Shown piece by piece: positions 1-6,692 of a stretch of DNA of 11,094 bases (the stretch's first letter is position 1; every line of letters begins with the position of its first letter). Under the pieces are notes generated by a model, which saw only the letters and a program-made list of their open reading frames with translations, did no database searches and was not told the origin of the DNA. Made by a program: the position numbers and the translations under genes. Source of the stretch: Planctomycetota bacterium (lineage in GTDB: Bacteria; Planctomycetota; UBA1135; GCA-002686595); contig JAQBVH010000040.1 of assembly GCA_027623615.1 (NCBI GenBank), positions 1 through 11,094 of the forward strand, written 5' to 3'.

Positions 1-1084
1 GCGGGTCGTAGCGCGGCTCGTGGATCGTCGTCTGCTTCATCCTCGCGGCGGCTGCCGCGACGATCTCCGCTGCCTTCTTCTTCTTGGAGGCTGAGTGAGG
101 GATGAGCTCCTCTGCATCTTCCTCCTCCTCGTACTCCCACTCGTCCTCATCCTCCGCTTCTTCCTCGTACTCGGCTTCCTCGTCCTCGTCCTCGTACACC
201 CACTCCTCGTCCTCACCGAGCTCCTCCTCCTCGTCTTCCGCGACGGGCTCGGCCTTCTTGGGCTTCGACTTGGAAGGCTTTTGCGGAGTGGTCTTCTGCT
301 TCGCCGCGGCCTTGGACTGCGTGCCGGCCTTCTCGAGGTCAGCACCGCGCAGGAAGTCCCACAGCCCCTTCACGAGCTGCAGAGCCCAGGACCCCATCGC
401 CTTGGCCATGCCCTCGCCGCGCTTCTCCTGGCGGTCGTCGACCCACTCACCGAAGGCCTTGAGGGCCGGGTAGAAGGCCATCTCGGTGGCCAACATGAAC
501 GAGATGCAGGACGAGGTCAGCAGCAGGATCCACAGCCCGAGTCCGCCGAAGCGGTCGACCAGCACCGGGGTGTAGACATAGGACAGGTAGCCGCCGGGGC
601 CGTAGGGCAGCGAGCTCGACAGGCCCTCGCGGCTCGCCTCGCGGGCCGACAGCTCGGGTCCGAACCCGAGGTCGAGCACGAAGGCGAAGCTGAACACGAA
701 CACCAGCGCGCCCATGATCCGGATGGCGGGCAGGTCGACCTTCTTGCGCGCGACCACGATGCAGCCCCAGCACACACCGAGGGCCGCCAGGAGGTAGCCG
801 GCCACCCCGAGGGCGGTCAACGCGCCGTCGGCGAGGTAGTGCCCGAGCAGCCCACCCAGGTTCTTGCCCGCGGCATCGGCCGCCCCCGGCGGCTTGTAGA
901 AGGTCCAGATGCTCAGGAAGAGCCAGAGCGACCCGCCGATCATGGCCAGACCCGTCAGCTCGCGAACCCGGGCGGAGGTCGCGTCGTCCAGGGGCTCTCC
1001 GAACAAGAAACTCGACACGAGGGCGCCCAGGCGCCCCTTCTTGGCCGGCTTCTTCTTGCCCCCCTTCTTTCCCCTCGCGGCCAA
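1..1084 (-). CDS. ftsK: DNA translocase FtsK, N-terminal part (runs off left edge)
   Basis: FtsK/SpoIIIE-type protein that anchors at the division septum and pumps chromosomal DNA. Only the first 361 residues are visible; the ATPase motor and DNA-reading domain would lie outside the window. The reading frame is open to base 1. A Lys/Arg-rich start (residues 4-18) is followed by four hydrophobic segments at about 45-63, 88-112, 121-139 and 181-200. The segment around YLSYVYTPVLVDRFGGLG resembles the FtsK membrane domain. Next come a Lys-rich block (258-277) and a strongly acidic block (283-326), forming the linker, and then Ala/Lys-rich sequence leading to HEPRYDP, which fits the approach to the motor. 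I chose the TTG start at 1084-1082 because GAGGGG lies 6 nt upstream. An in-frame ATG at 1222 would add 46 residues. The family is assigned from topology and linker without the motor, so it is likely but not proven. It lies 172 nt downstream of the lipoprotein gene. Confidence 0.8.
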   Translation of the reverse strand, partial: MAARGKKGGKKKPAKKGRLGALVSSFLFGEPLDDATSARVRELTGLAMIGGSLWLFLSIWTFYKPPGAADAAGKNLGGLLGHYLADGALTALGVAGYLLAALGVCWGCIVVARKKVDLPAIRIMGALVFVFSFAFVLDLGFGPELSAREASREGLSSSLPYGPGGYLSYVYTPVLVDRFGGLGLWILLLTSSCISFMLATEMAFYPALKAFGEWVDDRQEKRGEGMAKAMGSWALQLVKGLWDFLRGADLEKAGTQSKAAAKQKTTPQKPSKSKPKKAEPVAEDEEEELGEDEEWVYEDEDEEAEYEEEAEDEDEWEYEEEEDAEELIPHSASKKKKAAEIVAAAAARMKQTTIHEPRYDP

Positions 1085-1256
1085 ACGTGACCCCTCGCTG
1101 CTGTGCTTCGTGATGCTTTGCGGTGTGCGGGGGGAGACCCACGGAATGGTCCCCCATGCCCTGCCAGGGTCGCAATTGGGAGGGGCCGATTCAACGCTCA
1201 GCAGCCAGCTCGACCCGGACATCCCCCGGATTTCTGGCCTGCGCAAGGAGGCTGGA
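1085..1256. other. Intergenic gap between the operon and ftsK
   Basis: This 172-nt gap is the only sizeable break in the minus-strand series of genes. On the minus strand it contains GAGGGG just before the ftsK TTG start. I saw no clear -35/-10 pair and no strong hairpin with a T-run, so I cannot say whether ftsK has its own promoter or is read through from the upstream operon. Part of the gap (1085-1222) is open in frame with ftsK. Confidence 0.5.
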
Positions 1257-2939
1257 TTACTCGGCGCCCAATTTGGACAGCTCCGCCTGGGCGTTCACGT
1301 CCCCGGGCACGAGCTCCAGCGCGCGCCGCAGGAGGTCGCGCGCCTTGTCCTTCTCGCCGAGCCCGGAGTGGGCCTTGGCCAGGGTCACGAGCACGATCAC
1401 GCGCTCCTGCCCGCGGCGCAGGAGCGTCTCGAGGGGCGCGAGCGCCTCCTGGTAACGCTGCGCGTCGACCAGGAAGGTCCCGAGGGTCGAGAGGGCCAGG
1501 TTGTTGCCCGGATTGGTCTCGACCAGGTCGCTCAGCTGATCGATCGCCTGCGACAGGCGCCCGGCATTGCGTACGAGCACCGCCTGGTAGAACGCGTCGA
1601 GCTCCCCCATGCGCTCCCGCGGCGCGGGCAGCCCCGTGTCCTCGAGCGGACCGGGGATCAGCGCGGATTCGGCCGCCATCCCGGCGTAGCCGAGCTGGCT
1701 GACGTCCACCCGGTCCTCGGCGTCGACGACATCCTCTTCCGTCCGCTCGAGGGCGCGCGCGTCCGCGAGGCGCCCGAGGGCCGCCCGCGCGCGGGTGACC
1801 CGCACGTCGTCCGGCGCGAACAGGTTGCTCGCCTCCTTCTCGTCCCCAGCCAGGTCGTACAGCTCGGGGCTCGTGCCGTGGATGTACTTCGTGTCGCCCT
1901 GGACCCAGGCCACGACCGGGCTCCAGCCATAGTTCAGGTAGCCGCAGTACGACTCCATGTAGACGCCGCGGTCGGCCGGGACAGGCCGAGCGAGGTCCTG
2001 CCCGTCCCCCGGAAACGGCTCGAGCCCCATGCCGCCGAGCAGGGTCGGGGCGACGTCGACCACGCTCACCGTCTCCTGGGAACGCTCACCGGCGCGCACG
2101 CTGCGCGGGAAGCGCACGAGCATCGGCACGCGCATCACCGCGTCGTAGATGAGCGCCGAGTGGGTCGCCTCCCCATGGCGCCCGTGGGCCTCGCCGTGAT
2201 CGGCGACGACGACGATCAACATCTCGTCGAAGTCCGGCTCACCCCGCAATCGGTCGAGCAGCCGTCCCACCTCGCGGTCCATGGCGTGGACCTCGCCGAG
2301 ATAGGCGCCGCCCGCCGCGCGCTCATCAGCTTGCGTGGGCTCGTAGGGCGCGTGCGGGTCGAAGTAGTGCGCCCACAGGAACATCGGCCGCCCCGCCGGT
2401 CGGCGGTCGACCAGGCCGATCGCGAGGTTGGTCACGCTCTGGGCCGGGCGCTCGGACATGTACATGCCCTTGCCACCGGCCACGGCGGGCTCCTCGAAGT
2501 GGTCGAACCCCTCTGCGAGTCCGTAGGGCGCCGCGAGGACCACGGCAGCGACGACTGCGCCCGTCAGCGCTCCCGACTCGCTCGCGATCTCAGCCACGGA
2601 CCGCGCCGCCCTCGGCAGGGGCAGGTGCCCGTTGTCGCGCACGCCGTGCCGCAGCGGGAAGAGCCCGGTCAGCATCGACGCGTGCGCAGGCAGGGTCAGC
2701 GGCGCGACGGTCCAGGCGCGGTCGTAGACGACGCTCTCGGCGGCCAACTCGGTGAGCCGCGGGGTCACCCCACGGTCCTTGCCGTACAGATCCACCGAGC
2801 GCGGGGTGGTCGTATCGAGGGTGATCAGGACGGCCGAACGCGCGGTGCTCGCTCCCGGCTCCTCCTCCCCACCGCCACAGGACGCGACCAGGGCCGCGAC
2901 CAGGGCTGCGACCAGGACCAGGGCAGGGACGGGGCGCAC
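1257..2939 (-). CDS. Lipoprotein with sulfatase/alkaline-phosphatase fold and C-terminal TPRs
   Basis: Predicted exported lipoprotein hydrolase or transferase, 560 residues from the GTG at 2939. A hydrophobic signal of Ala-Leu-Val repeats ends in the lipobox VASC (Cys21) followed by GGGEEE. The sulfatase-fold domain (about 35-350) shows LITLDTT with metal ligand Asp42, TLPAHASMLTG, WAHYFDPHAPY (His191, Asp194, His196) and VVADHGEAHG (Asp247, His248), with His260 downstream. The nucleophile position holds Thr82 rather than the Cys or Ser that is converted to formylglycine. This is known from phosphodiesterase and phosphotransferase members of the superfamily, so true sulfatase activity is unlikely. 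The last 115 residues hold about three TPR-like helical pairs (for example AGRLSQAIDQL, QRYQEALAPLETLL and KDKARDLLRRALELVPGD), probably for protein contacts. The substrate is unknown. The gene starts 5 nt after coaB; an alternative TTG start at 2948 overlaps the coaB stop. It is the last gene of the run. Confidence 0.85.
   Translation of the reverse strand: MRPVPALVLVAALVAALVASCGGGEEEPGASTARSAVLITLDTTTPRSVDLYGKDRGVTPRLTELAAESVVYDRAWTVAPLTLPAHASMLTGLFPLRHGVRDNGHLPLPRAARSVAEIASESGALTGAVVAAVVLAAPYGLAEGFDHFEEPAVAGGKGMYMSERPAQSVTNLAIGLVDRRPAGRPMFLWAHYFDPHAPYEPTQADERAAGGAYLGEVHAMDREVGRLLDRLRGEPDFDEMLIVVVADHGEAHGRHGEATHSALIYDAVMRVPMLVRFPRSVRAGERSQETVSVVDVAPTLLGGMGLEPFPGDGQDLARPVPADRGVYMESYCGYLNYGWSPVVAWVQGDTKYIHGTSPELYDLAGDEKEASNLFAPDDVRVTRARAALGRLADARALERTEEDVVDAEDRVDVSQLGYAGMAAESALIPGPLEDTGLPAPRERMGELDAFYQAVLVRNAGRLSQAIDQLSDLVETNPGNNLALSTLGTFLVDAQRYQEALAPLETLLRRGQERVIVLVTLAKAHSGLGEKDKARDLLRRALELVPGDVNAQAELSKLGAE
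2884..2919. repeat. Three tandem 12-bp units encoding the signal peptide core
   Basis: Three adjacent 12-bp units read GCGACCAGGGCC, GCGACCAGGGCT and GCGACCAGGACC on the plus strand. On the minus strand they encode the repeated Ala-Leu-Val-Ala core of the lipoprotein signal peptide. Gain or loss of a unit would keep the frame and change the hydrophobic length by four residues. The repeat and its frame are seen directly; length variation is inferred. Confidence 0.8.
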
Positions 2940-2944
2940 GGCGC

Positions 2945-3622
2945 TCAATCCCGATCGAGGAGCGAGACCAGCACCGCGGCCACCTCGGCCTTGGGACGGT
3001 CCTCGACCCGCGCCACCTCGCCCTCGGCGCCGAAGACCTGCACGGACGAACGCCCCGCGCTCAGGGCGCTGGCGTCGTTCAGGACGATGTAGTCGGCGTT
3101 CTTGCGCCGCAGCTTCTCGAGGGCGCGGCGTACGCCGTTGCTCGTCTCGAGGGCGAACCCGATCACCTTGCGCTTGCCCTTGCGGCGGGCAACGGTCGCC
3201 AGGAGGTCGGGGTTCTTGACCAGCTCGAGGACGGCGTCGTCGGCCCCGTCCTCCTTCTTCTTCCACTTGCCGCTCAACCTGCGGCGCGGGCGAAAGTCGG
3301 CCACGGCGGCGGCCATGAACAGGGCGTCCGCGTCGGCGAAGGACTCCTTGAGGGCAGCCAGCATCTCGCGCGCGGAGACCACGTCGACACGCTCGACGCC
3401 CTGCGGGGTGGGCTGGTTGACCGGGCCGGCGATCAGGGTCACGTGGTGGCCGGCCTTGGCCGCTGCCGCGGCGATCGCGAAGCCCATCTTCCCGCTGGAC
3501 TCGTTCGACAGGAACCGGACCGGGTCGACGTACTCGCGGGTCGGACCAGCAGTGACCACGACGCGCAGGGCCTTGGCCGTACGCTTGCTGGTCTTGGAAC
3601 TCGGCCGCGCGGCGGGGCTCAC
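2945..3622 (-). CDS. coaB: Phosphopantothenate-cysteine ligase, stand-alone CoaB
   Basis: Second enzyme of the CoaB/CoaC pair. It activates 4'-phosphopantothenate with a nucleotide and joins it to cysteine, giving the substrate for CoaC. From the GTG at 3622 it has 225 residues, the size of the CoaB half of fused CoaBC. Family hallmarks are visible: VVTAGPTREYVDPVRFLSN (27-40 region, with the conserved Asn40), ESSGKMG (41-47), the AAAVADFRP motif (104-112) followed by a Lys cluster (119-123), and GFALETSN. The N-terminal 18 residues are a Ser/Lys-rich lead that looks like a leftover linker. Its GTG start lies inside the coaC stop (GTGA overlap), which points to translational coupling and equal dosage. 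A much longer upstream ATG (3730) exists in frame but would overlap the well-conserved end of coaC, so I rejected it. Confidence 0.92.
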   Translation of the reverse strand: MSPAARPSSKTSKRTAKALRVVVTAGPTREYVDPVRFLSNESSGKMGFAIAAAAAKAGHHVTLIAGPVNQPTPQGVERVDVVSAREMLAALKESFADADALFMAAAVADFRPRRRLSGKWKKKEDGADDAVLELVKNPDLLATVARRKGKRKVIGFALETSNGVRRALEKLRRKNADYIVLNDASALSAGRSSVQVFGAEGEVARVEDRPKAEVAAVLVSLLDRD

Positions 3623-4158
3623 GAGCAGAGCTCCTGGATGCGCTTCACGATGTCGGCGGGCTCCGCCAGGCGTCCGGCCCCGGCCTCGCCGCAGGCCATG
3701 TGACCGCTGGCCGGCTCCATGACCTCCCAACCATCCTCCCGCAGGAGGCCCAGGTTCCGCTGGACCGCGGGGTGAGACAGCATCGTCGGGTTCATCGCCG
3801 GACAGAGGAGCCTCGGCACGTTGCGATCGACCGCGAGCAGCGCGGTCGTGACGAGGTCGCCCCCCAACCCGTGCGCCAGGCGCGCCGCCAGGTCGGCGGT
3901 GCAGGGCGCCACGACGACCAGCTCCGCGAAGCGCGCCTGGTCGATGTGATCCATCGCGCCGCGACGCTCGTCGCCGAACTCGGTCGAGGAGGCCGGGCCG
4001 CCGGTGACCGCCTCGAAGAGCTGGGTCGATACGAGCTCGGCCGCGCGCGGGGTCAACAGGGTGGACAGCTCGTGCCCGGCCTGGGTCAGCTTGCTGGCCA
4101 GGTCGCAGGCCTTGTAGACCGCGACCGAGGCGCTCGCGCAGAGGAGGATGCGGGCCAT
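3619..4158 (-). CDS. coaC: Phosphopantothenoylcysteine decarboxylase, stand-alone CoaC
   Basis: FMN-dependent decarboxylase of the HFCD flavoprotein family. It converts phosphopantothenoylcysteine to 4'-phosphopantetheine in CoA synthesis. The 179 residues match the CoaC half of E. coli CoaBC (Dfp). Visible features: the flavin-binding start ILLCASASVAVYKA, catalytic His71 in DHIDQARFAE, VVVAPCTADLAARLAHG, the PAMNPTM motif with Asn123, and the substrate-recognition clamp MACGEAGAGRL with Cys156. These correspond to Dfp His75, Asn125 and Cys158. Small departures are APCTAD for the usual APATAN and a Leu-Ser in place of the common Trp after PAMN. The ATG at 4158 lies 10 nt after gmk. UbiX/PAD-type flavoproteins are relatives, but the clamp and the neighbouring coaB settle the assignment. 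Confidence 0.93.
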   Translation of the reverse strand: MARILLCASASVAVYKACDLASKLTQAGHELSTLLTPRAAELVSTQLFEAVTGGPASSTEFGDERRGAMDHIDQARFAELVVVAPCTADLAARLAHGLGGDLVTTALLAVDRNVPRLLCPAMNPTMLSHPAVQRNLGLLREDGWEVMEPASGHMACGEAGAGRLAEPADIVKRIQELCS

Positions 4159-4168
4159 GGTCCCCAGT

Positions 4169-4720
4169 CTAAGCCAGCCCGGCCAGGGCCTGGATCTTGG
4201 AAACGGCGCCCTCCAGATCGTCGTTGATGACGACGTGGTCGTATTTGTCCCGCTCGCGCAGCTCGTCCTCCGCCTTCTGGAGGCGGCGCTCGAGGACCTC
4301 GGGCGTCTCGGTGCCGCGCCCCGTCAGGCGCTCGCGCAGGGTCTCGAAGTCGGGCGGCGCGATGAAGACGTAGATGCCGGGCACGTCGAGGGCCTTGAGC
4401 TGCAGGGCGCCCTGCACGTCGATCTCGACCAGGTAGACCTTGCCGGCGGCGATCGCGGCCTCCATCGGCGCGCGCAGGGTGCCGTACATGTTCCCGTGCA
4501 CCTCGGCGTGCTCGATGAACTCGCCGGCCTCGATGTGGGCCCGGAACTGCTCCTTGGAGAGGAAGTGGTAGTCCACACCGTCGACCTCGCCGGGGCGCGC
4601 CGCCCGCGTGGTGGCCGAGACCGAGTAGACCACCCGCGCATCGGTCAGCAGCCGGTCGCAGATCGTGCTCTTGCCGCAGCCCGAGGGGCCGGAGATCAAG
4701 AGCATGCTGCCGGCAGCCAT
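4169..4720 (-). CDS. gmk: Guanylate kinase
   Basis: Cytosolic enzyme that phosphorylates GMP to GDP with ATP, essential for making and recycling guanine nucleotides. From the ATG at 4720 it has 183 residues, close to the usual 190-210. It carries the P-loop GPSGCGKST (11-19), the GMP-binding stretch SATTRAARPGEVDGVDYHF (35-53), HGNMYGT in place of the common NYYGT, and LVEIDVQGALQLK. The C-terminal lid helices include LERRLQKAEDEL and end in a YDHVVINDDL segment typical of the family. I prefer the ATG at 4720 because GGAG sits 8 nt upstream. An in-frame GTG at 4729 overlaps the yicC stop and would add three residues. No rpoZ gene follows it, although rpoZ sits between gmk and coaBC in many bacteria. 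Confidence 0.96.
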   Translation of the reverse strand: MAAGSMLLISGPSGCGKSTICDRLLTDARVVYSVSATTRAARPGEVDGVDYHFLSKEQFRAHIEAGEFIEHAEVHGNMYGTLRAPMEAAIAAGKVYLVEIDVQGALQLKALDVPGIYVFIAPPDFETLRERLTGRGTETPEVLERRLQKAEDELRERDKYDHVVINDDLEGAVSKIQALAGLA

Positions 4721-4725
4721 CAGGG

Positions 4726-5604
4726 TCACTCCACGTTCTGCACCTGCTCACGCAAGCGCTCGATGTTCGTCTTCAGGTCGACCACCATGTGCGTGACCGT
4801 CGCGTCGCTGCACTTGGAGCCGATCGTGTTCGCCTCGCGGAAGAACTCCTGGGCGAGGAAGTCGAGCTTGCGCCCGATCGAACCGCCCTCGTCGAGCAGC
4901 CCGTCGAGCTGGCCGAGGTGCGCCTCGAGGCGTGAGACCTCTTCGGACACGTCGAGCCGGTCCGCGAGCAGCGCGATCTCCCGGGCGAGGTCCTTGGGGT
5001 CGAGGGAGCTCCCACCAGCGAGCAGGTCCTCGACCCGCTTCTTCAGGGAGGCCTGGTGCTCCTTGACCACCTTCGGCATGCGCTTGTCGATGCGCGCCCG
5101 CAGCTTGGCGATCCGTGCAGCGTGCTTCTTGAGGTCGTCGGCCATGGCCGCGCCCTCGTTCTCGCGCATCCCGATCAGCTCGCTGAGGGCCTCCTCGAGC
5201 GCCTTGCGCACGAGCTTCTCGATGCGCGGATCCGCCTCGAGGTCGTCGCGACCAGCGACCACGCCGGGGAGGGAGAGCACGCTCTCGAGCCTGACGCCGC
5301 CTTCGAGGCCCAGCCGCTCGGCCATCGCGCGCAGGCGATCGGCGTAGGCAGCAGCGACGTCCTCGTCGAGCCGCGCAGCAGCCGCCCGGCCTTCCCGGCC
5401 GATGTGCACGAAGACGGTCACCGAACCACGTGCGAGCTTGCCGCGTACGACCCCGTCGAGCTCGGGCTCGAGGTGGGCTGCTTCGGCGGGGAGCCGTAGC
5501 TTGAGTTGCAGGTGGCGGTGGTTGACCGACCGCACCTCAGCCTTGACGGTCAATCCTTCGGCGACCACCTGGGCGGCGCCGAAACCGGTCATCGAACGCA
5601 GCAC
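4726..5604 (-). CDS. yicC: YicC/YloC-family endoribonuclease
   Basis: Member of the conserved YicC/YloC family (YicC_N plus DUF1732), of which E. coli YicC has been described as an endoribonuclease acting on RNA. The 292 residues match the normal length. The N-terminus LRSMTGFGAAQ and the block EVRSVNHRHLQLKLRLP are signatures of the first domain. The C-terminal domain ends in FFREANTIGSKCSDATVTH and DLKTNIERLREQVQNVE, almost the family consensus. The middle (about 150-215) is a charged helical region likely to form coiled coil. The GTG start at 5604 gives the usual three residues before SMTGFG and lies 4 nt after secG. Placement directly upstream of gmk is a widespread arrangement. Its RNA targets in this organism cannot be told from sequence. 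Confidence 0.93.
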   Translation of the reverse strand: MLRSMTGFGAAQVVAEGLTVKAEVRSVNHRHLQLKLRLPAEAAHLEPELDGVVRGKLARGSVTVFVHIGREGRAAAARLDEDVAAAYADRLRAMAERLGLEGGVRLESVLSLPGVVAGRDDLEADPRIEKLVRKALEEALSELIGMRENEGAAMADDLKKHAARIAKLRARIDKRMPKVVKEHQASLKKRVEDLLAGGSSLDPKDLAREIALLADRLDVSEEVSRLEAHLGQLDGLLDEGGSIGRKLDFLAQEFFREANTIGSKCSDATVTHMVVDLKTNIERLREQVQNVE

Positions 5605-5608
5605 GCGG

Positions 5609-5878
5609 CTAGTCCAGGCTGGACTCGATCGAACTCTGGCCGGTGGTCTTGCGGTTCAACACGTGAATCGCCACCGCGCTCACGAGGAACACGAGAGCGA
5701 CGAACATCGTGAAGCGGTGGATGCCGGAGGCCTTGACCCCGAAGGTCTGTTGACCGGCGACACCGAGCGCGTCTCCGAAGCCGCCACCCTTGCCCTCTTG
5801 GAGCAGGATCACGGTGATCAGGATGAGCGCCGCGAGGACGAAGACGATGTAGAGGAGGGTCGTGATGAAAGCAGTCAT
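5609..5878 (-). CDS. secG: Preprotein translocase subunit SecG
   Basis: Small inner-membrane subunit of the SecYEG channel that assists SecA-driven protein export. The 89 residues hold two hydrophobic helices (about 4-26 and 56-74) joined by the conserved cytoplasmic loop LLQEGKGGGFGDALG (25-39), which is the hallmark of SecG. The tail (75-89) is short and polar. The ATG at 5878 is two bases after the tpiA stop, with GGGAAG about 8 nt upstream serving as a possible ribosome binding site that lies inside the end of tpiA. The tpiA-secG pairing is common in bacteria and supports the call. Confidence 0.93.
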   Translation of the reverse strand: MTAFITTLLYIVFVLAALILITVILLQEGKGGGFGDALGVAGQQTFGVKASGIHRFTMFVALVFLVSAVAIHVLNRKTTGQSSIESSLD

Positions 5879-5880
5879 GA

Positions 5881-6666
5881 CTACGACTTCCCGGCGTCGA
5901 TGATCGGCAGGAAGAGTTCGGGCTTGAGGGAGGCGCCACCAACCAGCGCACCGTCGATGTCCGGTTGAGATAGCAGGTCCCGGGCGTTGTCCGGTTTGAC
6001 GCTGCCCCCGTAAAGAATGCGCACGGCTGCGGCTCCGTCTTCGCCGACGAGGCCCGCGTAGAGACCGCGCACGTACGCGTGCACGGCTTGGGCCTGGTCG
6101 GGGGAGGCGGTGAGGCCCGTGCCGATGGCCCACACGGGTTCGTAGGCGATCGAGAGCCGGGTCAGGCGCTCGGGCGCAATGCCGGCGAGGGCGCTGGAGA
6201 GCTGGCGGCCGCAGACCTCTTCGGTCTGAACCGCCTCGCGCTCCGCGATCGTCTCGCCGATGCACAGCATGACGGCCAGACCCGCGTCGAGGGCTTGCAG
6301 CACCTTGGCGTGAAGCGTCTCGTCGCGCTCGCCGTAGACGTGGCGCCGCTCGGAGTGACCGATCAGCACCTCGCTAGCGCCGACGTCGGCCAGCATGGCG
6401 GCCGAGGTCTCGCCGGTGAAGGCGCCGGAGGCCTCCTCGCAGCAGTTCTGCCCGCCAACGAGCAACGGCGATCCGGCGCAGGTGCGCACGACCTCGTCGA
6501 GGTAAAACGCGGGTGGGAAGAGGTCTACGTCGACACCAAGCCCCGCGCCCTCGCAGTGCTCGCGCACAGCGGCGGCCAGCTGAACCGCGCCTTGGCGGTC
6601 CAGGTTCAGCTTCCAGTTTCCGGCGACGAAGGGGGTTCTCACGGCGTGATGAGGGTGGTCGGGCAT
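5881..6666 (-). CDS. tpiA: Triose-phosphate isomerase
   Basis: Glycolytic and gluconeogenic enzyme interconverting dihydroxyacetone phosphate and glyceraldehyde 3-phosphate. The 261 residues form the usual TIM barrel with all catalytic groups: Lys19 in FVAGNWKLN, His104 in LIGHSERR, Glu176 in AYEPVWAIGTG with the flexible loop, and the phosphate-binding ILYGGSVKPDN. GGQNCCEEASGAFTGE replaces the common GQN..W.EKGAFTGE, so an aromatic residue there is missing. I chose the ATG at 6666, which gives a short lead of about eight residues. It has no clear Shine-Dalgarno sequence; a GTG at codon 9 is an alternative. It is the first gene of the minus-strand operon, and a candidate promoter lies just upstream. 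Confidence 0.96.
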   Translation of the reverse strand: MPDHPHHAVRTPFVAGNWKLNLDRQGAVQLAAAVREHCEGAGLGVDVDLFPPAFYLDEVVRTCAGSPLLVGGQNCCEEASGAFTGETSAAMLADVGASEVLIGHSERRHVYGERDETLHAKVLQALDAGLAVMLCIGETIAEREAVQTEEVCGRQLSSALAGIAPERLTRLSIAYEPVWAIGTGLTASPDQAQAVHAYVRGLYAGLVGEDGAAAVRILYGGSVKPDNARDLLSQPDIDGALVGGASLKPELFLPIIDAGKS

Positions 6667-6692
6667 GCTTGGCCGACGGTGACGAACCGGAG

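Noticed and set aside
95..1090. Long plus-strand open frame rich in Leu and His/Gln opposite ftsK
   Set aside because: It is the antisense shadow of the ftsK frame in GC-rich DNA. It has no recognisable domain and low-complexity content, while the minus strand encodes a coherent membrane protein.
1085..1256. Possible intrinsic terminator or promoter between the lipoprotein gene and ftsK
   Set aside because: Only short 4-bp stems without T-runs and weak hexamer matches were found, none better than chance for GC-rich DNA.
909..3092. 727-residue plus-strand open frame across ftsK and the lipoprotein gene
   Set aside because: It lies antisense to clear sulfatase-fold and FtsK coding sequence, spans the intergenic gap, and shows the Arg/His/Gly/Val-rich composition of a GC-driven spurious frame.
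3623..3730. ATG at 3730 as the start of coaB
   Set aside because: It would add 36 Arg/Gly/His-rich residues overlapping the conserved C-terminal clamp region of coaC. The GTG at 3622 gives the normal CoaB length.
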